From Theobroma cacao (lineage: Eukaryota; Streptophyta; Magnoliopsida; Malvales; Malvaceae): a stretch of DNA of 64,000 bases. The DNA is taken from positions 35,546,041-35,610,040 of the forward strand of contig NC_030850.1 in assembly GCF_000208745.1 (NCBI RefSeq), read 5' to 3'. Below are positions 25,795-38,343 of the stretch, one piece after another (the stretch's first letter is position 1; every line of letters starts with the position of its first letter). Position numbers and translations under genes: made by a program. Under the pieces are notes generated by a model, which was not told where the DNA came from, ran no database searches, and saw only the letters and a list, made by a program, of their open reading frames with translations.

Positions 25795-25832
<38 letters not shown>

Positions 25833-26687
25833 AGCCAAAGCGTTACCAAAAAAAGTCAGCGAGGTGATTTTAATGCATCTGTCTCTTTGTTTGTCTTTGC
25901 TCTGTCTGTTTTCTGTCCAGCTCCGGAGAAGAGACAGAGAGTCCCATCTGCCTACAACCGCTTCATCAAGTAAGTGATTTTAGCCCCTCCCCTCTTACTT
26001 CCAACTTACATTAAAAGTAAGATGATAACTCTTTACTACTTCATGGCTTTCAGACTTAGAAATTAAGATATTCCATTTTAATCCTCTTTGGACAAAAGGT
26101 TTTGAATGAAACCATGAAGCACATGCATGATCTTGACGTCTACCTACCAAATCTGCAGGGACGAAATCCAACGCATCAAAGCTGGGAATCCTGATATAAG
26201 TCACAGAGAGGCCTTTAGTGCCGCTGCCAAGAATGTGAGATCCAAGATTCCAGAATGTCTAAACTCTTTAAACATTTTCTTTTCCTTTTTCCATGTCTTT
26301 GCTAAAGGCAACAAAAGAAGGCTAGGGTTTAGACGTTTAGTCACGTTGGTGTACTATCGTTAAACAACAACTGCGAATAATTTTCATTTTTCAAATTTGT
26401 TTTTTTCCTTTCTAGTGGGCCCACTTTCCACACATACATTTCGGACTTATGCCTGATCAACCCGTGAAGAAAACTAACGTACGCCAACAGGTATTTCAAA
26501 CCCTAAAGTTGTTCTTTCCTTTTCTTCCTTTCTGCTTTGGCCATTAAACCCTAAAGAACTGATAATCATTTCTCCTTTTCTCTTTGTTTGCTTTTGTTTT
26601 CGGGTTTGGTGTATGTAGGAAGGAGAGGACGTGCTCATGAAAGATGGGTTCTTTGCTTCTACCAATGTGGGTGTCACCCCCTACTGA
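24292..26687 (+). CDS. YAB1: YABBY transcription factor, FIL/YABBY1 type
   Basis: Seven exons (24292-24387, 24528-24680, 24837-24957, 25921-25969, 26159-26234, 26416-26490, 26619-26687) give 212 residues with all splice phases consistent. The N-terminal zinc finger uses C24, C27, C48 and C51 ([11 protein letters not shown]...VRCGHC). The HMG-like YABBY domain is at about residues 124-172, with [36 protein letters not shown] and [14 protein letters not shown]. The protein ends NVGVTPY, a tail typical of FIL/YAB3 proteins. Family members specify abaxial identity and growth of leaves and floral organs in the nucleus. The third intron is long and carries a large GA microsatellite and an assembly gap. 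Adjacent GOS12 supports orthology to Arabidopsis FIL (AT2G45190). Confidence 0.96.
25624..25828 (+). repeat. GATA and GA microsatellites with assembly gap, YABBY intron 3
   Basis: A (GATA)n run at 25624-25647, then GA/AG dinucleotides at 25676-25729, a 51-base N gap at 25744-25794, and GA again at 25795-25827. The gap was left by the assembler inside the repeat, so its true length is unknown. It is entirely intronic and does not affect the coding sequence. Confidence 0.95.
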
Positions 26688-27781
26688 ACAAGTGAAACTG
26701 TTAGGGTTTCTTTGTTTCTTCCTCTCTGGTCCTTCCTACTGCTTTTAACTTGGTGTTATTAGGTTGTCTTATTAAGATATGTTCTCTTAGAAGACAGTTA
26801 GCCTTTCTTTTTTTCTAGCTTGTGTTAGGACTTACTATAATTATGGGAACGGAATTTGATGTCTAGAATTTCAATGTTTGTGGAAACCCAACATCTGGTC
26901 TACCACTAGAAAGAACTCTTATGAAGATGAAGCTTTCTTGCTGATGAATTTATATAGTTCTCAGACGGTTAGCCTTATGTCATAATAGTTCCTTCCAATG
27001 CTCATGGCTAATCCTAGCTTAATATCTTTCAATTTCAACCTTTAATTTGTTTCTCCCTTTCCTTTCTTTCTTTTTCTAGTGCAATTCATTTCATTAGACA
27101 AAATAATTGTACATAAACATAAATAAATGCAAACACATATGCGCACGCGCACATATACATATATAAATTCAATATCTGTAACTTAGTATTTTACCACCTT
27201 AAAAAAAAAAAAAACTATAACAACATAAAAAAGCATATAAATAAATTACAGAATGGAACTCAAAATGGATTGTTGATGCTAATTAATATTTTTTTAGCTC
27301 AGACAACCCCATTGTATTAATAAAATGATTGTTAAAGCCTCACAATTGTTGCTGAGCTAAAAAAAAAAAAATCTCACATTTCAAATTTTTGAACTGGTAC
27401 AAAAGGGTTTTTACTATATTAGAAAGTATAACACTAATTTAAATATAAAGGTTGCATGTAGAGGTAAATCGTGTTTTTTATTATTTATTTCATTAAAGTT
27501 GAATGTTTAATTTTCAATTTTCTATAATATTTTTGTTTTGTAAGTGAAACACATTTTAATTTTTACTTCAACATGTAAATGTAAATTGTAGTGTGTATAA
27601 CTCTGAGATCTAAACAAAGTTAACGACACTTCAATTTACCCAAGTTTTATTCCTTACAAATAACCTATAAGCTAAATATTTTCTTTCGATTTGCTATAAT
27701 TAATTTATTTGAATTATTGCGTTAAATGCATCTATTTAATTCTCTAAACACTATTAAAAAAGTGTTCATAACATATATATA
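26688..27781. other. YABBY 3' flank and AT-rich DNA
   Basis: The first few hundred bases are likely the YABBY 3' UTR. After that it is AT-rich with no gene. A perfect 14-bp inverted repeat (TTTTTTTAGCTCAG at 27289-27302, its complement at 27352-27365) forms a small hairpin. Confidence 0.45.
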
Positions 27782-28110
27782 GTTTTTTTTAAGAGAATAA
27801 AAATTTATATTCAAATCATCCGATGAAAGCATATCCCCAACATGTTATACATAAGAATTTCTCTAGCTCCAATAGGTGGAGAATGAAAACCAAAAAGACT
27901 TCCTCTAAGTCAAAGCTCCTATTAGCTATGAAATCTACTAACCTATTACCTGACAAATCTTAACCTCCCATTGACTAGTAATTAAACTACGTATTGCATT
28001 AATCAAATTGAAATTAGAGCAAGGATGAGAATTGTATGAAGTTATGGCCCGAGATATATAGTTCTTTGAAAAGATCATAACATGCCAGAGGCATTGCCAT
28101 TGTTGTCATA
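27782..28110 (-). mobile_element. Decayed LINE 3' end (RNase H fragment with poly-A tail)
   Basis: Read on the minus strand, a frame at about 27950-27816 gives GNRLVDFIANRSFDLEEVF, which resembles the conserved (E)GNQVADxLAN region near the C-terminus of plant LINE RNase H-like domains. Upstream of it the frame is broken by stops. After the terminal TGA (27818-27816) comes a short leader and a run of A on that strand (27791 down to about 27783), as expected for a LINE 3' end. It is a truncated, inactive copy. Confidence 0.45.
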
Positions 28111-29069
28111 GATATGATATAACTTTAGCATATAAGATTTCATGTAAATGATATTTTTAATTTTTTATTAATTAATTTTTATTTTCTTATAAACAAAATA
28201 ACTACTAACAAAAGTTAGCAAATAAGATTTCATTTGATTAATTCCTCAAAATAAAGGAAGAAAAAAGCAGATTATTCAAAGGAGGATGTGCAATGCTAGG
28301 TTTCTTTAGGGTGGAAGCATTTGGCATGTTAAAATTAAAATTTTCACTTTTTATTTGCTCTAGGTTTCATTTTCCTTCTGTATCTCGATCTTTTTATCAT
28401 ATATCTGACATATAAATTTAAAATCAAATACATCAAGTATTAGTATTCTTAGAGAGACAAATTTTATGACCGACGAATTAGCATAAAGCAAGAGCTGTAT
28501 CGCTCCCCTTCTTAAATATCTAATAAAAACTTAATGCCTTCAAAAAAAAAAAAAAAGTCTAGGTAGTTTGCTATGCCTTTGTTTATTTGATAGTATTCCA
28601 TTTCCCTTTGTCTCCGTTTCTATCAGATTGAAGCCGAGAGTCTACAGCATGCTTCCTTATTGGTTCCAAAATATATGATCATGATAAGGTTATTTTAGTA
28701 CTATCCGGGAGTACATTATCTTGTTGAGTGTTAAGTTAACCTCAGAAGACTATGGCCATGAAGGAAAAAGAAATCATTGTACCCAAAAAAAAAAATGTGG
28801 TGCACCATTGAAAAGGGTGTTCAAAGTTTCGTAGTCATAATTTATATATGCCAATTTCAATAAGAAATTATGTGCTTTTTTAATTAAAAATTTCATGACA
28901 ACATTTAGACGATGACGAGTGAAAACAAGAAATAAAAATATATATTGATAGTTCAATGAAGCTGAAGCAAGATGCGTTGCATTTTTAAAAAAACGAATTA
29001 TCGTATATTGATTGATAGTAAGATTACACGAATATCGTGTCAAGTCTAACCATAAACTAATAGACACGA
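28111..29069. other. AT-rich intergenic
   Basis: No gene or recognisable element beyond scattered A and T runs. Confidence 0.45.
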
Positions 29070-29735
29070 GACCTATGGTATATTTGATTCACATAATTGA
29101 ATAGAATAGAATAGAATAGTTATTCTATAAGAATAGAATAAGAAATGAATATAATAGAATGGTTATTATATAGTTTGATTCATGGAATGGAACAAAGTAA
29201 AAATTATTATTATAATTCATTCTAATATTTGGTTGGTAGCAATATTTTGAAATAGTTAAGTAATAAATAATAAAATGATAATATTACCCTTTATTATAAT
29301 TTAATAAACTAGACAAAATTACTCATTATTATAATTTAATAATATTATTCCTTTTTTAATCTTTTAATTTTATTTTCATTAAAATTTTAAAATATTAATA
29401 ATTTATTATTAACTTACTAATATAATTTTTATTATTTCTCTATTTGTATTTTCATTTTTTAATCTTTTAATTTAAATTTTCATTAAAAATTTAAACATTA
29501 AAATTTTTATTATTAAATTATTAATTTAATTTCTTTCTACTTTTTCTTTGTTTTCATTTTCTATTTGTAAATTGTAATTATTTTCAATAAATAGGGACAT
29601 TTTTGTCCAATAAATTTTTGATTCTATTCCATAATATGGAATAGAGTCATTAACATGGGGAGATGGGGAGTGGTTAAACCAAGATTTTGGGGAATAAAAA
29701 CCAACCAAACAAAAGAATAAAAATGAGAAAGGAAA
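29070..29735. mobile_element. Possible AT-rich MITE with GAATAG repeats
   Basis: The left end has repeated GAATA words (ATAGAATAGAATAGAATAG) after TTTGATTCA. The right end contains TTCCATAATATGGAATAG and finishes near CCAACCAAACAAAAG, whose reverse complement starts TTTGTTTGGTTGG. The left TTTGATTCA and right TTTGGTTGG ends are loosely inverted. Similar 'TTTGGTT...GGAATAG' elements are common in plant genomes. No exact target duplication was found, so the boundaries are approximate. Confidence 0.35.
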
Positions 29736-32328
29736 CAACCCCCTTTTTATTAATGCAATGGTTGCTGGATTAATGATTCTTGCTACCAAGTGAGTAAGCT
29801 AAATTGTCCTTTTTTAGGATTAAGTTCAAAGTTATCAGTGTATTGCAAGTCAATATAATGTTAAAATTCAATATTAAACTACAGAATAATAACAAAGACA
29901 AATTTCACCAAACAACCCCGTTTTTTTTTCTAAATTTAGGTAAGCGCCCACATTGGGCTATTGTTTAGTTTGCTGAACAGTGGCATGTCTAATTCCAAAG
30001 AGATTTTTGGGCCACAAGAAAAGCATTCTAGGTTTGGACTTCTTGCACTTGACCCAACAGGAAAACATAACTCTCGTAGGACAGGGGCCTAAAAGACCCA
30101 GAGTGGTCACTGATCATCATGGGTAAAGATCTGAACAATGGAGGAAAATGGGAATTGTTGTTTAATGCTTGTTGGTTACCAAGTTGCACAGAGAACTTCA
30201 AACCTAGAGCAAAGAAGCCCAGACACAGACACAACACAACCAGACAAAAGCATAAAGGCAAATGACATTGAGAATCCTAAACTGGGATTATCTTCCATGA
30301 TAAGTCAAAACAATGAGAACTCAAATATTTAAGTGAATTATGGTCCACTGGAGTTCTATCTGACAGCATGGTTATAAAAGGTATATCAAAATGACCATAA
30401 ATCCAAACATACAGATGCAGGTTCCTACCATAGGATTAGAATCAATCATCAATGATTTAAGTAACAGAACATTCTGTCATCCTCGCAAAATGAGGTTTTT
30501 GCTGAGAGGGAGGAACTTGGAATGACACCATGGTCAAAGAGAGCAATAATAGACAGTTGAAACACAAAGCCATGCAGGTACAATAATACCAAGACAAAAG
30601 TACTGGACAGGATCTCAGTTTGAGCGAAGTAGCTAAGATATCATAAGCAGAACGAAAGGACTTGGGAGGCCAAAGGAATCCAACAATGAGATCAGGACAA
30701 AAAGCATTAAATCATGACGTGCAAGAAACTTGTGGAGAAAAGGGAAACGCTAATGAGCAGGGTATATTTCAAAAGTATAAATCAAAAGGTATGCAACAAG
30801 TAACCCTTTACAGTTCATTGCTTTCAAACTTCTGATTAACTGGTTGGTGAGGTGATCCAGAGCTCCAGACCGGTGAAGTGAAAACAAATAAGGACTCACA
30901 CTCATGTAGTTGCAACTTTCAGCTAAATTAAGGGGGCAAAAAGGGTGAATATGGTAGGCACATTCATCATGAAATTTCGCAATGACTCATTTTGTCATTT
31001 GAAGGGATTGGCCCCATTCTTAGGCAGGTGTATGTGAAGAGAGAAAGAATAAGAAGCAATTGGTAGATACAAGTTATTTGCAGAGAGTAAAACCAACAGT
31101 TGCACACTGAGAGGCAAGGATATATCGGCAAACCCAGAGTTACTCGTATGTATTGGGGCAACTGATACTGGTATTCTTTCTACTGTAAATCCAAAGACTT
31201 AGCACCATAGATAAAATAGTAAATTAGAGAAACACAAACAACATTATTTTATTGCAAAATTTAAGTTCAAACACATTTCTTTTAGAGAACAAGTGCTCAG
31301 ATTATAAGTCTAATTGGATAATATAACATTAAAAGAACATAAGAAGATTATTTTGTCTGAGACATCACATCAGATCAAAGAAAGGTAAATAACTGAGACA
31401 AGAAATAAAGAATCATGCCATATTGATTGCAGAACAATAGTTCTCTTAGCTGGTTTTTCACCACATTTCTTTTTAAAATGCAAGGGAGTTTAGAGTATAA
31501 GATGTCCACAGAACACTCACATAGCATACATTGAGGAGGGGTAGAAAATGAAACAAAAAAAAAATGCCTAGGGCAAAAATGTTATCCATCAATATGAATA
31601 AATGCATAGATGACGGCTCCAGATTCAATTGACTCAAGAAAGCAATGAAAGAGTCCCTGTAAGCACCCAGAAGATATGATCTAAGTGGGTAATCCATGCC
31701 AACCTAAAGCCATTAAAAACTCAACCACATTAAAATAGCAATAGAGGTTTGCTCAACATATTTGCTTTAATCAAAGACACAACCTAAAAAGGTGGAATAA
31801 TACAAAGTCAAACTGTATAAGTAACAACTATGTGGATACACATTTGGGGTAGTATTTTTCTTGTGTCAGAAGATCTCACAAAGCTTAAAGGAAAAGAAAA
31901 GAAGGGGGAGAGAACGCTTTACAGTCATTTCTACATTGGACTCACAAGAGAATTGTAAGAAAAGGAATTCGCAACCTGGAGATGTAGTTAAGTATCAGAA
32001 GATAGCCAAGAAGCTGCCATACCACAGTCCACAGTCACTCCCGAGAGAGCCCAGTGCAAAATGCAGAAACAGAGTTAGCATTTCTTTAGGTGTTTACATG
32101 ATAGGTATCTATCTTCTCAAGGACAATAAATCAAGGCAGCCAATAAAATTGCAACTTTCATCTTTAGGATTCCGGTGTCATAATGTCATTATAGTTTATC
32201 TACACTCCCAGCCTATCACAGATTGCAGCCAAAGATTCCAACCAAAAAAAACCTTTGCTCCAAACTCCCTTTTACAAAGAGAAGTATTATTATAACTTAG
32301 TTCTCTACATGGTGCAATATTTGAGCAA
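29736..32328. other. Region 3' of the DUF641 gene
   Basis: Composition is less AT-rich than the neighbouring repeats and no transposon is recognised. Open frames on either strand (for example 31861-32295, 144 codons) show no domain. Part may be the 3' UTR or downstream transcript of the minus-strand DUF641 gene. Confidence 0.4.
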
Positions 32329-33750
32329 TTACCCTGTACATTTCGACCCACTTAAATAGACCTGAGACTGAATCACAGTCCTTCCGATTTTAAATCCAGG
32401 AACCACTGTGAACCCCACTTTCACCCTAGTTTCGCCTGGCAAGTTATATCTCTTGGTGACATCTTCCATGTATATAATTGAGAAATCAACTCCTCTTTCA
32501 ACTTGAAATATCTCAACCACAGGATCAAACGAAAAGGCCAGCTTATGAAGTGTCCATATTGAACTAGCCATGTTAACAAATGACTCATAGAATATGCTCA
32601 ATGATCTCCATGAACTCAGCACAACTTCATTTTGATCCAAATTGCTAAATATCGATGACTCCATGGTGGGATGAATAAGATCTTGATACTTCTTCTCACA
32701 AAATCTTGAGTATTCACAGTTTTGGTTCCTACTCAGCAACTCCATGGGATTGCTAGATACATGCTCGAGCAATTGTTTCAATGAACAAGTAGCATTATTG
32801 CCATTACACAGAGGTTCATTTTCGTTCAAACCAAACCCTTCCAAATCAAAACCCCGAAACATCCCCAAACAAACATATGACAAAAAAGCAAATCTATTGT
32901 GTCCTTCCTTAGCATAATCAATATCAGGATAAACCGAATCCGCCACCAAATGAAGATCCCACCCAGCTTTTCTCATCAAACCAATCAAAATCTTACTAAA
33001 CTTATGGGTTGCTCTACAAGCATCATGCAAAACAGCATAAAAAACCCTAACAGTTAACAGAACATCACAAGCTGAATTCAAATTACCAGACAATTTTTTG
33101 GATAATTTCGTGTTGGCCCATTGAATCTCAGCTAATTTCTTCCTCAAAGATGAAACGTCATTGTCTTTTTCATCAATCTCTTCTTGTAACCGGTTTGAGA
33201 CCGTTTCCAAAGCTCTCAACTTGCTTTGATTCTCTTGCACTTGAGCTTCCAAGCAAGACCCAAGAGATAACCCAGCTTCAAAATTGGGATTCTTTCGAAT
33301 TTCCCTATAAAAGTACTTCAAATCAGACAACCTTCGGAGATGAGAAACCAAAGCTCTATCAGCTGCTTTCACACTTTCCTCCACGAACGGAACGTGCGAA
33401 GTTTGTAACTGAAGATAGGAAGCTTCAACCGAAGAAACTGCAGCAAAAACAGAAGAAATCAAAGAGTCGGCTATCTGGGTGTCGATGGTTCTCATCTGGA
33501 AACTGTTATTGATGGAGGAAGAGGAATTCGGAGGTGGGTCGGGCTTGATGACGACGACCTTTTGGTCGGTGATGAAGTCTTCGTTGGAGTCGAGGAGGGA
33601 AAATCCGTCGGAGTCGGAAGGGTTCTTGTTGTTATCGTCGTCATCGGCGAAGAACTCGAAAGTTTTGGTCTTGAAAGCCAAGGCGAATTTTTGAAACATT
33701 TCTGAGATTTGTGGGGTTTTCGGCGTTGTTGGAGCTGGATAGCCGTCCAT
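32329..33750 (-). CDS. DUF641 family protein (GIL1/IRKI-like)
   Basis: Intronless, 473 residues from the ATG at 33750. The frame stays open for 70 more codons upstream, but that extension is basic, low in conservation and probably 5' UTR; the family's own start block, TPKTPQISEMFQKFALAFKTK, follows directly after MDGYPAPT. An acidic stretch (DDDDNN) follows at residues 36-41. Residues about 166-218 form a coiled coil (LEAQVQENQSKLRALETV onward). The C-terminus carries the conserved block VKVGFTVVPGFKIGRTVIQ. Known members are GIL1 (gravitropism in the light) and IRKI (a receptor-kinase interactor); the biochemical role is not established. By position the nearest Arabidopsis relative is probably AT2G45260. 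Confidence 0.9.
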   Translation of the reverse strand: MDGYPAPTTPKTPQISEMFQKFALAFKTKTFEFFADDDDNNKNPSDSDGFSLLDSNEDFITDQKVVVIKPDPPPNSSSSINNSFQMRTIDTQIADSLISSVFAAVSSVEASYLQLQTSHVPFVEESVKAADRALVSHLRRLSDLKYFYREIRKNPNFEAGLSLGSCLEAQVQENQSKLRALETVSNRLQEEIDEKDNDVSSLRKKLAEIQWANTKLSKKLSGNLNSACDVLLTVRVFYAVLHDACRATHKFSKILIGLMRKAGWDLHLVADSVYPDIDYAKEGHNRFAFLSYVCLGMFRGFDLEGFGLNENEPLCNGNNATCSLKQLLEHVSSNPMELLSRNQNCEYSRFCEKKYQDLIHPTMESSIFSNLDQNEVVLSSWRSLSIFYESFVNMASSIWTLHKLAFSFDPVVEIFQVERGVDFSIIYMEDVTKRYNLPGETRVKVGFTVVPGFKIGRTVIQSQVYLSGSKCTG

Positions 33751-35639
33751 TTCTGCACTAGAAATGGAAAAAGGGAAAGGTTTTGTTTCTAGTTTTCCGT
33801 TTGTCTCTCTGTTCTGTTGCTCTCTCTGGTAGGGAAAGAATTGTTTGTTTTTGCTGAGGACAGAGGTGGAGTGCTGCTTTGCTTTTGGTGTTGTGCTTTG
33901 GATGCCGTGGAAGGAAGGTATGTGGGTTTGGCTTGCTGGAACTTTCCTCCTCGTTTTCACCCTGTTTTCCTTCTTCTTTTTAGTTTTTAGTTTTTAGCTC
34001 TCTTTTTCTTTTTTTTTTTTTAATGATTTTTAAGCCCCTAGTTCTGCTGACTTTTTTTGATTTTAGGAATTTCGGGTAACGGTAAGAAGGAGCAAGGCTA
34101 GGCTCACAGTCGAGTATGCCTTTTTCTACGTGACGGATCGATCTGGTTTCTTCGTCTATCTTACTTTTTGCTCATCTTTCCTCTCTGATTTTTCTCATTT
34201 TGGCTTGGGATTGGAAGGTTGACTCAAGGAAGTCAACTGTTACCAAATCTCATATCAAACAGATAGGTAAGGGAGAAATCTTGATCTGACAAAAGTGTGT
34301 GATGTACATTATTATTATAACTTTATAATAGATTAATCTAAAAAGAAGAGAATAATGATTTCATGATAAAATGATATCAGAATTAATTTAGACATGATTT
34401 CGATATCAAGTTAAAAACTTGGATTAGTAGAATAAGTAAGGTGACTTGATTGATTTGGAATGAGAGTGTTATGAATTTGTATAGAAAAAATGTAACAAAA
34501 TTCCACAATTAGTAAAAGAGAGAGAGGTTTTGAATTTATAGAAGCAGACATTGCACATTTCAATAAGTTTTTTTTTTTTATTGTGTATCATAGCATAATC
34601 ATAAAGTTGAATCATTTGGATTAATTTTTGAAAAAATCAAGCAGATGCTTCTCACCTTATTCTAGTTCATTGGCAATGGATCTTCCATAAAATCATTATC
34701 TTGAATTTTTTTTAAAAATAAAAATACATATGATACGATTATTATTGAACTAAATACTCAATTCAATTGTTCGTACGTAAGATTTTATGTTCATCGTCTT
34801 AACCATTAGTAATAATTTATAATTGAATAATTATACAACTAGATACGATAAGAATAAGTATTTTATATTAATTCGTATAAAACAAAGCCTCTTAATTAAA
34901 AAAAAAGCAAATAAATTACAAATACAACCAAAATGGAAAAAGTGGTGAGGGGTAACTCCTCTATCAGTGTAATTGCATGCAGCAACAAACAATTTGATTT
35001 GTTGTTTTCTTCTCAAGGGTTTGATAGCTCCAATCCACTTGTAGGAATCTAGTTAATTGCTCCAAAATTAATGAGTACAAGTTTCAATCACTACCAACAA
35101 CAGTTGGAAAATTAAAAAAAAAAAAGAAGATTAATGAGCTTTATTTATCAAATCACATATGAGTTAGTTAAGCCTTTTAGGGTGGGAACAGGTCTCCTAG
35201 TGGTAGGTAAATTATCAATTCGTCATTGATTGTTTAACAAAAGAGTAGGCAATTCATGTACTTTGGGAAATCTTTAATTCAACTTTTTGTTTAATTTTGC
35301 TGTCAAATATATACATGAATATGAAAATGGGAAGAAGACCGAACTCCATCGATGATATGGCCCCTGGTTTAGGACAGTTGTCATTACATCAACATGACAT
35401 CAAAACACAAGCACCCAACACTAACTTTGCTCTCTCTCTCTTCGTCAACCCCAAAATTCAATGCTTATCCAGCTTTGCAACTACGCATTAATTTACAGAG
35501 TTATCAGACAAAATTGCTTTTCTGCTACTTCTGATATAATCAAAAGCAATACAAAAAGTGTATTTCTCTCTGTAAATGCCTAATGGTATCTGGTTCCATG
35601 GGTCCAATAAATGTTGAAATCATCTATCTTACTAGACCT

Positions 35640-35930
35640 TTTATTTTTTATTTTTATAATTTTATGTTTGGAAATTTTCTAAATTTTTATACTAAAATTT
35701 AGAATTTAAGATTTAGAGTTTTTTAAGGTTTAAGATTTAAGTATTTGATAAATATCGATGCTTTGTTAATGAAATAGAAATCATCTATCTTGTTTGACGT
35801 CTTGCTTGATATTCGTTTCATAATTTTGTGTCAGTAATCTCTTAAACTTTTTATAGTACGATTTAGAGTTTATAATTTATGGTGTAGAGTATAAAATTTA
35901 AGGATTTAAGATTAAAATTTTTTGTTGATA
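35640..35930. repeat. Degenerate AT-rich internal repeat
   Basis: Two imperfect copies of a block starting CATCTATCTT and continuing into ATAATTTT and TTTAGAATTTAAGATTTAGAG. A related string of TTTAAATCTTAAATCTAAACTC occurs in the opposite orientation near 61840-61880, so this may be a dispersed family. Confidence 0.4.
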
Positions 35931-36406
35931 AATAAAATTGAATTCATAATACAAAGTTATGGAAAGAGACAATGCAGTAGTACATCAAATAAAAACAAAG
36001 GATTTTTATTCTTGTTGATGAGCTCCAATCATTGCTTCAAAGTTGCTTTACATGTCTTTCAAGCTTCCGAGTTCCGACACTGTGCATGCTTATTTTGGGA
36101 GGGTTATCATGCTAGCTTCAGCCTTTATGTACCTTTTGAAAGTCCCTGTGATGCTTTTAACCGACACTTTGTAGTGGCTCACCTCATTCCAGGCTGAGGT
36201 CCCGGGGTGGATCTTGAACGTTCTTCACAAACTAATATCAATGACCCAAATCATACCCAGAAGATTGTTTTAAATGGTGTACATTTCGTTCCAGGGACAA
36301 TCAAAGAACTGGAAATTAAATATGAAGAGATCAACCCAATGCAAATGCTAGCTCAAGATGAGACTCATGTACATTGGCTACACAGTTTAAGCAGTGGCTT
36401 ACACTT

Positions 36407-36531
36407 TACACAATGTGAGAAAAGGAAAAACAATGAAGTTTGAACAACTCTTTCTATTAGTGCAGACATACACAATGTGAGAAAAGGAAAACCAATGAAG
36501 TTTGAACAACTCTTTCTATTAGTGCAGACAT
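36407..36531 (+). repeat. 62-bp tandem repeat, two copies
   Basis: The unit starting TACACAATGTGAGAAAAGG is present at 36407-36468 and 36469-36531 with one substitution visible, so the duplication is recent. It is non-coding. Confidence 0.9.
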
Positions 36532-38343
36532 GGTGCAAGAGAATCTCCCGATAGTTGGTACTTGCTGTGTAACTCTAGCAAGAAACATCCAGAAAAGCCT
36601 TTTAGAAGTTATGCTGGGATTTCCTTAAAGTAAACGGTTGACTAGAAAGAAAGGAATATATGTTTGGTGGAAAATTTGCGCCATGATTGGGGAGTAGGTT
36701 AGGGTTTGATGCATGAAGTCAAAGAGTGAGCCCATTGGTTGAATTACTCTTAAGTCCATGGAGAAAATAACAGTCAAAAGAGGACGACAGCATCTTGATT
36801 AGCAGCAAGGCACAGCTAAATCCCTTTCTATTGGCATCTTAAGAATTCTTTTGTTTTCCTAAAGCAAGAATTTTATGTCATACTCTATGTATTTTCTAAG
36901 ATCTTATTTCAGTCAACTTTGTTTATTGCAATAAAGATAGTTAATTAATGACTATATTCTCAAATTATAGGTTTTCACTTATCTACAAACAATATACAAA
37001 TTAAGATCAACTATGTTCCCACTAAACACGGGATTCAGACTTGAGTGCTGTCTGAATCAGCTGTAGCCAATAGATGGATTTGCTGAAGGGTTCTTGACAG
37101 TTTAAAGTAAAGACAAATGCTAAAGCCTGGCCAAAACCATGAAACAAGGGGGACCATGGGGACTAATTTTTCATGATTGGATTGTTGGTAATGGCAAAGC
37201 ACTGGCATGCACCTTTAGGCCACGGCAGGACTTTTCCCTTCATTAACCAACTAAAGTCATATGAATTTGGTTTGGGGCAACCGTCATGAAATTGCTGAAG
37301 CTTTAAAATGGAATCTAAACTTCTCAAAAACCTGCACAATAGAAGAAAATATTTCATTATATTTGATTTTCTTCATCGAATCAACATGGAAAGTTGGAAT
37401 TCTTTTATTGAACTAAATATACAAAACCTCTGATGCTTTATCTTGAAGTTATGCAGGGTTGAGGTCATTCGATTTCGTGTACAAATGTTTTGAACTCGAT
37501 GTGGCAGCTGCAACGTTAGAATTTTCTCTGCTGAGCTTCATCAGTCAGCATGCTTTGAACTTAAAGAGCTGTAACAGACAATAACGGAATAATTTATCAC
37601 GATTCATCGTAATCTACCACATGTGACAGAGATTTCGTTAATCTTGTCGAAGTAATCATGGTGTCCCTCTAATTGTTTGCGCACTGACCTGCCAGCTAGA
37701 TAGTCGGAGTACTATATTATTTTGTCAAAAGACCATACCTTAATCCTAAAGTTTTGATGCAAACTAAAAGAACATGCCCTCTAAAGGAAACATTTTGAGG
37801 TAAGCTTTCTTTTCCCTTTTCTTATAAGTGGATGACAGAAGTGTTCGTGTTAAGAAATAGAGTAGAAGTATCATGAAATTTAAGAGCATATCTGCCAAAA
37901 TCATCTCTCGATTTTGTATTAATTCCCGAAATGTATGTTGTGGGCGATTTGGTTTGGGTTTTTCATTATCTGTGGCCCCAATTTGCAATTCAATGCTCTG
38001 GGCTATTTGAAACCCAAATTGGTGTGGAATTAGGACATGGCCTTTTCTGATTTACGGACCAGTTGGTGTGGGTTAAAATTCATCGTTGGAAGTATGTTTT
38101 CAACTTGGATTGGGGCACCTCCAAGGAACTTGGACTTATACAACATATGATATTAACCCACGAGGCGACAACCCTGAGTTGAAAATTGGGCAGGCCCGTT
38201 TGCCCAAAGCTACTGCCGTTCTATACAAATATAATAAATCTCCGAGGCCATTACCTCCACGGCTCCACCCCCACACCCTGCTCGAAGCTAATTTTCCTTC
38301 CTTTCCACGGAAGATAAGGTTCCTGCTCCAAGTATGCTTAGAC

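Larger units (their letters stand above)
33751..38343. other. DUF641 upstream region and intergenic DNA
   Basis: 33751-34260 is the presumed promoter and 5' UTR of the DUF641 gene. The remainder has no recognised gene. It contains degenerate TTTAAGATTTAAG-type repeats at 35640-35930 and a 62-bp tandem repeat at 36407-36531. A TATA-like CAAATATAATAAATC near 38227 lies about 115 bases before the small gene at 38344. Confidence 0.45.

Noticed and set aside
31861..32295. 144-codon plus-strand frame
   Set aside because: It has no domain and uneven composition, and it lies opposite the probable 3' UTR of the DUF641 gene.
33751..33960. N-terminal extension of 70 codons on the DUF641 protein
   Set aside because: The frame is open, but the family start block begins right after the ATG at 33750, and the extension has no conserved feature.
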